A stretch of DNA of 44,210 bases from assembly GCF_010550605.1 (NCBI RefSeq), contig NZ_JAAGNI010000293.1:1-44210 (forward strand). The letters run 5' to 3'. The position numbers and the translations under genes were made by a program. Positions 40,368-44,210 of the stretch are shown here, piece after piece (within the stretch, counting starts at the first letter, position 1; every line of letters starts with the position of its first letter). The stretch is from Streptomyces sp. SID9727. Its GTDB lineage: Bacteria > Actinomycetota > Actinomycetes > Streptomycetales > Streptomycetaceae. The notes below the pieces were generated by a model. That model was not told the origin of the DNA. It was given only the letters and a program-made list of their open reading frames with translations, and did no database searches.

Positions 40368-41057
40368 ATGACTGATCATGCGCACGACCTGGCAGCACTC
40401 CGGGAAGCGACGGATCGACTGCTGGGAGCCACCGAAGGACTGAGCGACGCGGCGCTGTCCGAGCCGTCACGGCTGCCGGGCTGGAGCCGCGGCCATGTCA
40501 TCGCGCACGTCTCACGTAACGCCGACGCGCTCGCAAATGTTCTCCGCGGGCTGCCGATGTACGCAGACAGCGAAACCCGCGACCGCGACATCGAGCGGGA
40601 CGCCCCCCGGACCCATGTGGCGCAGCTGGCCGACCTGACCGCCAGCGCGGCCCGTTTCGTCGAGGCGGCGGCCGAGCCCGGGGACTGGTCGCGCACGGTG
40701 ACCCTGCGCAACGGTGTGACGGACTCCGCCTCCCGCGTGCCGTTCCGGCGCCGCGTCGAGGTGGAGCTGCACCACGTCGACCTGGGCGTCGGCTACGAGC
40801 TGGAGGACCTGCCGGACGAGTTCACGGCACGGGAGATCGACTTCCTGGCCGAGCGGTTCGCCGGGCACCCGGAGGTCGTGTCGACCGCGGTGGCCGACGA
40901 CACCGGGCGGGTGTGGACGACCGGTGGCGGCGCGGAGGGGGGACCGGTCGGGGTCCGGGGCACGGCGCCCGAGCTGCTGGGCTGGCTCAGCGGGCGGCGC
41001 GACGGCTCGGCCCTGAGGGTCGAGGGCGGACCGCTTCCGGCACTGCCCCCGCTGTAG
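40368..41057 (+). CDS. Maleylpyruvate isomerase family mycothiol-dependent protein
   Basis: 229-residue DinB-like four-helix protein of the actinobacterial mycothiol-dependent maleylpyruvate isomerase superfamily. The N-terminal LPGWSRGHVIAHVSRNADAL motif carries His43 and His47; FRRRVEVELHHVDLGVGYE carries Glu and His135/136, which are the expected metal ligands. A small C-terminal domain (about 155-229) with RGTAPELLGWLSGR completes the family layout. The isomerase reaction itself is not implied: most members are uncharacterised thiol-dependent enzymes. The ATG at 40368 is consistent with a leaderless mRNA. It is followed after 29 bases by the MBL-fold gene. Confidence 0.85.
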   Translation: MTDHAHDLAALREATDRLLGATEGLSDAALSEPSRLPGWSRGHVIAHVSRNADALANVLRGLPMYADSETRDRDIERDAPRTHVAQLADLTASAARFVEAAAEPGDWSRTVTLRNGVTDSASRVPFRRRVEVELHHVDLGVGYELEDLPDEFTAREIDFLAERFAGHPEVVSTAVADDTGRVWTTGGGAEGGPVGVRGTAPELLGWLSGRRDGSALRVEGGPLPALPPL

Positions 41058-41073
41058 GCCGCCGCCCCCGCTA

Positions 41074-41079
41074 TAGGCT
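41074..41079 (+). promoter_or_regulatory. Candidate -10 box before the MBL gene
   Basis: TAGGCT ends seven bases before the ATG at 41087, the same sequence and spacing as the preceding gene. GAGGAA lies between and could serve as a ribosome site when the gene is read from the upstream promoter. Confidence 0.45.
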
Positions 41080-41086
41080 GAGGAAC

Positions 41087-41743
41087 ATGACGTACAGCGG
41101 AGCGGTCAGGGTCGGCGGGCCCGCCGACGTGCACGAGCTGACGGATCTGATGATCTCGAAGGTCGCCGTCGGCCCGATGGACAACAACGCCTATCTGCTG
41201 CGCTGCCGGGCCACCGGCGAGCAGCTGCTGATCGACGCGGCCGACGAGGCCGGGACGCTGCTGCGGCTGATCGGTGACGACTCGATCCTCTCCGTCGTCA
41301 CCACCCACCGGCACCGCGACCACTGGCGGGCGCTGGGCGAGGTGGTCGCGGCGACCGGGGCGCGCACCTACGCGGGCCGGTTCGACGCCGAGGGCATCGA
41401 GGTGCCGACGGAGGTCCTGGTGGAGGACGGCGACACGATCCGGGTGGGCGAGGTGGCGCTCACCGCCCGCCAACTGACCGGTCACACCCCGGGCTCCATC
41501 AGCCTCCTGTACGACGACCCGCACGGAGCGCCGCACCTGTTCACCGGGGACTGCCTCTTCCCCGGCGGCGTCGGCAACACGCAGAAGGACCCCGAGGCGT
41601 TCGCGAGCCTGCTGCACGACGTGGAGACCAAGCTCTTCGCGCCCCTGCCGGACGAGACCTGGGTCTACCCGGGCCACGGGCGCGACACCACGCTGGGGGA
41701 CGAACGGCCCCACCTGCCCGAGTGGCGCGCCCGGGGCTGGTGA
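41087..41743 (+). CDS. Metallo-beta-lactamase-fold hydrolase
   Basis: 218-residue MBL-fold hydrolase similar to glyoxalase II-type thioesterases. The dinuclear metal set is complete: His74, His76, Asp78 and His79 (THRHRDHW), His133 (GHTPGS), Asp155 (TGDCLF) and His197 (GHGRD). The ATG at 41087 follows GAGGAAC. Together with the mycothiol-linked neighbour, a role in hydrolysing mycothiol thioesters or related conjugates is plausible, but not shown. It converges with terC; the gap is only 31 bases. Confidence 0.88.
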   Translation: MTYSGAVRVGGPADVHELTDLMISKVAVGPMDNNAYLLRCRATGEQLLIDAADEAGTLLRLIGDDSILSVVTTHRHRDHWRALGEVVAATGARTYAGRFDAEGIEVPTEVLVEDGDTIRVGEVALTARQLTGHTPGSISLLYDDPHGAPHLFTGDCLFPGGVGNTQKDPEAFASLLHDVETKLFAPLPDETWVYPGHGRDTTLGDERPHLPEWRARGW

Positions 41744-41774
41744 GGCGGGGCCGTCCGTCCCCGTACCGCAGCGG

Positions 41775-42758
41775 CTAGACGCGGTCGCCGGTCTTCGCCT
41801 CCCGGGCCTCCGCCTCGGCCTTCTTCCTGTTGGCCATGAGGCTGGTGATCGTGGTGATGATCAGCACCCCGCAGATCACGCCGAGCGAGACCGGGATGGA
41901 GATCTCGGGGACGTGCACCCCGGACTCGTGCAGCGCGTGCAGCACCAGCTTGACGCCGATGAAGCCGAGGATCACCGACAGCCCGTAGCTGAGGTGGACC
42001 AGCTTCTCCAGCAGACCGCCGATCAGGAAGTACAGCTGGCGCAAGCCCATCAGGGCGAAGGCGTTGGCGGTGAAGACGATGTACGGGTCCTGGGTGAGGC
42101 CGAAGATCGCCGGGATGGAGTCCAGCGCGAACAGCACGTCGGTGGTGCCGATGGCGAGCATGACCACCATCAGCGGGGTCATGACGCGCTTGCCGTTGGT
42201 GCGGATGAAGAGCTTGGTGCCATGGTACCGGTCGGAGACGCCGAAGCGGCGCTCGATGCTCTTCAGGAGGCGGTTCTCCTCGAACTCCTCGTCCTCGTCG
42301 TCGGCCCGCGCCTCCTGGATGAGCTTCCAGGCGGTGTAGATCAGGAACGCGCCGAAGATGTAGAAGATCCACGAGAAGTTGGCGATGACCGCGGCGCCCG
42401 CGGCGATGAAGACCGCCCGCAGTACCAGCGCGATCAGCACACCGATCAGCAGCACCCGCTGCTGGAGGTGGGAGGGCACCGAGAACTTCGCCATGATCAG
42501 CACGAAGACGAAGAGGTTGTCGACGCTGAGCGACTTCTCGGTGATGTAGCCGGCGAAGAACTCGCCCGATGCCTGGCTCTCGCCGAAGACGAGCAGCCCG
42601 AGGCCGAAGAGGGCGGCCAGCACGATCCAGACGATCGTCCAGATCCCGGCTTCCTTGGTCGACACGTCATGGGGCTTGCGCCCGATGAAGAAGTCGACGG
42701 CGATGAGGGCGCACAGACCAAAGATGGTCAGCGCCCAGAGGGTCCATGAAACGTCCAC
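41775..42758 (-). CDS. TerC-family membrane protein
   Basis: 327-residue TerC (Alx-like) integral membrane protein with about seven or eight helices. The conserved acidic transmembrane motifs are present: ITEKSLSVDNLFVFVLIM near residue 75 and TTDVLFALDSIPAIFG near 205, and a charged Asp/Glu-rich cytoplasmic loop follows residue 150. In other bacteria TerC proteins export or handle manganese and can be linked to tellurite resistance or metallation of exported enzymes. The GTG at 42758 is four bases after GGAGG. The leader resembles a manganese riboswitch, which supports a Mn function. Confidence 0.93.
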   Translation of the reverse strand: MDVSWTLWALTIFGLCALIAVDFFIGRKPHDVSTKEAGIWTIVWIVLAALFGLGLLVFGESQASGEFFAGYITEKSLSVDNLFVFVLIMAKFSVPSHLQQRVLLIGVLIALVLRAVFIAAGAAVIANFSWIFYIFGAFLIYTAWKLIQEARADDEDEEFEENRLLKSIERRFGVSDRYHGTKLFIRTNGKRVMTPLMVVMLAIGTTDVLFALDSIPAIFGLTQDPYIVFTANAFALMGLRQLYFLIGGLLEKLVHLSYGLSVILGFIGVKLVLHALHESGVHVPEISIPVSLGVICGVLIITTITSLMANRKKAEAEAREAKTGDRV

Positions 42759-42762
42759 TGCG

Positions 42763-42913
42763 CCTCCGGCAGTTCGCTACGGGCTACTGATCAGCGTCGT
42801 CGCTGCCGGAGGTCTCTTCCACCGGGCGCGCGGGCTGCGCACCGGGCCGGCGCCCCGGGACCGGTCACAGTCCGTACTGACGGGAACGCCGCGTATGGGA
42901 GTACTCCCCTCCG
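42763..42913 (-). promoter_or_regulatory. yybP-ykoY-type (Mn2+) riboswitch with Shine-Dalgarno sequestering switch
   Basis: Read on the minus strand. The aptamer runs from 42913 to 42807: it opens with CGGAGGGGAGTA, containing the family signature GGGGAGTA, and closes with AGAGACCTCCG, containing the family AGACC end. CGGAGG and CCTCCG make P1. The strand CCTCCGGCAG (42812-42803) can instead pair perfectly with CTGCCGGAGG (42772-42763), which holds the terC Shine-Dalgarno GGAGG. The two pairings exclude each other. Ligand binding should stabilise P1 and free the ribosome site. The signatures and pairings are seen; ligand and switching are inferred from the class. Confidence 0.75.
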
Positions 42914-42921
42914 CTCCATGA

Positions 42922-42951
42922 ACGGTACAGGAAATACCAAAGAAAGGTAAA
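42922..42951 (-). promoter_or_regulatory. Promoter of the terC riboswitch transcript
   Basis: On the minus strand TTTACC (42951-42946) and TACCGT (42927-42922) are 18 bases apart in a locally A/T-rich stretch. The predicted transcription start is two or three bases before the aptamer. Confidence 0.55.
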
Positions 42952-42960
42952 GAGAAGCCT

Positions 42961-42995
42961 AAAAAATCTCCAAAAGCGCAGGTCGGAGGCGCTTT
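42961..42995 (-). terminator. Rho-independent terminator with T-run
   Basis: On the minus strand AAAGCGC and GCGCTTT (42995-42989 with 42979-42973) pair around a nine-base loop; six T residues follow at 42966-42961 after five bases. It lies 50 bases past the stop of the FtsK-like gene and insulates the terC promoter. Confidence 0.65.
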
Positions 42996-43045
42996 GCCTC
43001 ATGCTTGACGAGGACTTGCCGCGCTGTACGGGGACGAGCGGCGGC

Positions 43046-44210
43046 TCAGCGGGACCCGGTGCGGCGGGCGTGGGCCACCCGCTCCAGCACCTGGTCCAGG
43101 ACCGCGCTCCCCGGCGGCGTCCTGGGCGGCTCGTACGTCCACGCGTGGCCGACCCAGGGGTCGGCCAGATGGTCGTCGGCGACCGGGGTGACCCGGAGCA
43201 GCGAGCGCCACAGCGGGTCCAGGACCGGGCCGTACTCGGACGCCTCCTCCCGGTCCGCGACCATCATGAGGTGGACGCCCACCGAGGGCCCCTCGTCGGC
43301 GAGGTAGCGGAGCTGGGTCACCGCCCGGTCGTCGAAGCCGTGCGGGAAGTCGTTGACGATCAGCAGCTGCTCGGCCGGGTCCACGTCCGGCGGCAGCGAG
43401 TCGGCGGCACCGGCCCGGATCGCCATCTGCACGAGGTCCACCCGCCGGGTGAGGTGGGCGAGGACCGCGGAGACGCCCTGGGCCCCGGCGGCGGGCGGCG
43501 AGGGCAGCACCCCGGAGCGGACCAGCGGGGCGAGCGCGCCGGCGGCCGAACCGGCCGGGTCGATGACGTGGACCGTGAACTCGTTCGGCGGGTAGACCGC
43601 CAGCAGGCGGGCCGCGTGCAGCACGGCGGTCTCCATCGCCAGCCGGCGCAGCTGGTCCGTGCCGGTCAGCGCGGCGGCCTCGGAGGCCGTGCGCCCGCTG
43701 TCGATCCACATGCCCCGTTCCAGCGGCAGCCGGACGAGGAGCGGGATGCGCAGGTCGGCCCGCTCCGGGAGGTGGAGGTCGCCGATGCGCAGCGCCATGG
43801 GGATCTCCATCGGCACCCGGTGGCCGTGCCAGACGGGGTTGTCCCAGCCCGCGTAGGGGGCCGGGAGCGCGGGCTCCACGACGGCGGACTCGGCGGCGAG
43901 CTGGGCGAGGTCGCGGTCCAGGGACTCCCGGGCGCGGCCGGTCAGCTCGTCGCGCTTGGCGCGGGCCTCCTCGCGGGCCCGGTCGCCCGCTCCCCCGATG
44001 CGGCTGCGCGGGTCGGACAGGGCGCGCTCCAGCTCCTGGTCCATCCGGGACTCGGCGAAGTCGACGGCGCTGCGGTAGGCGGCGACGGCCCGGGCCAGGT
44101 CCTCGAACATGCCCCACACCTGGTTGTACAGGCGCTCGTCCATGGACCAGCCGGTCGCGTCCCCGGCGACCGGCTGCGCGGGCTGCCCCGGCCGGGCGGG
44201 CGGCGCGGCC
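43046..44210 (-). CDS. FtsK/SpoIIIE-like protein with degenerate P-loop, N-terminus beyond window
   Basis: 388 codons are visible, the frame being open to the right edge. An ATG occurs at 44143, but the upstream codons encode a Pro/Ala/Gln linker, so the gene probably begins outside. Residues after the ATG: a helical, coiled-coil-like part (1-90, with ERALSDPRSR and EEARAKRDELTGRARE), then a RecA-like domain resembling the FtsK motor. The place of Walker A (about residues 145-155, WIDSGRTASEAA) lacks GKS/T, and the Walker B strand is LLIVNDFP. It is probably inactive as an ATPase. Such proteins accompany Ter-type genes in Streptomyces; terC is next door. Confidence 0.65.
   Translation of the reverse strand, partial: AAPPARPGQPAQPVAGDATGWSMDERLYNQVWGMFEDLARAVAAYRSAVDFAESRMDQELERALSDPRSRIGGAGDRAREEARAKRDELTGRARESLDRDLAQLAAESAVVEPALPAPYAGWDNPVWHGHRVPMEIPMALRIGDLHLPERADLRIPLLVRLPLERGMWIDSGRTASEAAALTGTDQLRRLAMETAVLHAARLLAVYPPNEFTVHVIDPAGSAAGALAPLVRSGVLPSPPAAGAQGVSAVLAHLTRRVDLVQMAIRAGAADSLPPDVDPAEQLLIVNDFPHGFDDRAVTQLRYLADEGPSVGVHLMMVADREEASEYGPVLDPLWRSLLRVTPVADDHLADPWVGHAWTYEPPRTPPGSAVLDQVLERVAHARRTGSR

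Overview
The window is a high-GC actinobacterial chromosome segment, almost certainly Streptomyces. The evidence is the strong third-position G/C bias, many GTG starts, ATGA/GTGA stop-start overlaps, leaderless-looking promoters, a WhiA gene, a mycothiol-dependent enzyme family, OpcA, and the gene order suf - ctaA/ctaB - tkt/tal/zwf/opcA/pgl - pgi - secG/tpiA/pgk/gap - whiA/yvcK/rapZ/uvrC - uvrA, which is conserved in Streptomyces and partly in mycobacteria. No rRNA, tRNA, CRISPR array, insertion sequence or prophage was seen.

Layout. 1-4.6 kb is accessory: an MFS exporter (cut by the left edge) divergent from an HxlR-type regulator fused to a peroxiredoxin, a TetR/SMR efflux pair, a polytopic membrane protein and a VOC protein. 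4.6-11.3 kb (minus strand) is the complete Fe-S assembly operon sufR-B-D-Rieske-C-S-U-T, almost every junction overlapping. 11.3-15.6 kb holds an ABC exporter, heme A synthase ctaA, a small conserved protein and heme O synthase ctaB. 16-22.6 kb (plus strand) is the pentose phosphate operon tkt-tal-zwf-opcA-pgl, converging on pgi. An RbpA-like RNA polymerase-binding protein and secG follow, then gap-pgk-tpiA on the minus strand. 28.7-33.7 kb is the tightly coupled uvrC-rapZ-yvcK-whiA operon. 33.7-37 kb is an accessory island between uvrC and uvrA: a secreted papain-like protease, a membrane-anchored partner, a divergent XRE-like regulator with repeated GTGAAC elements in the shared promoter region, and a Tat lipoprotein with a Rieske centre. 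37.2-40.2 kb is uvrA. 40.4-41.7 kb holds a mycothiol-dependent-isomerase family protein and a metallo-beta-lactamase-fold hydrolase. 41.8-44.2 kb holds terC and the 3' part of a degenerate FtsK-like gene running off the right edge.

How it fits together. The core is central carbon metabolism (glycolysis, pentose phosphate, NADPH supply) interleaved with cofactor biogenesis (Fe-S clusters, heme A) and redox handling, plus DNA repair and developmental control.

The most notable non-coding element is a probable manganese-sensing yybP-ykoY-type riboswitch upstream of terC. Its P1 strand can alternatively pair with the Shine-Dalgarno region, giving a simple translational ON switch. The most likely under-described protein system is the protease/partner/regulator module at 33.8-36.5 kb. 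All calls come from reading the sequence; no database search was run.
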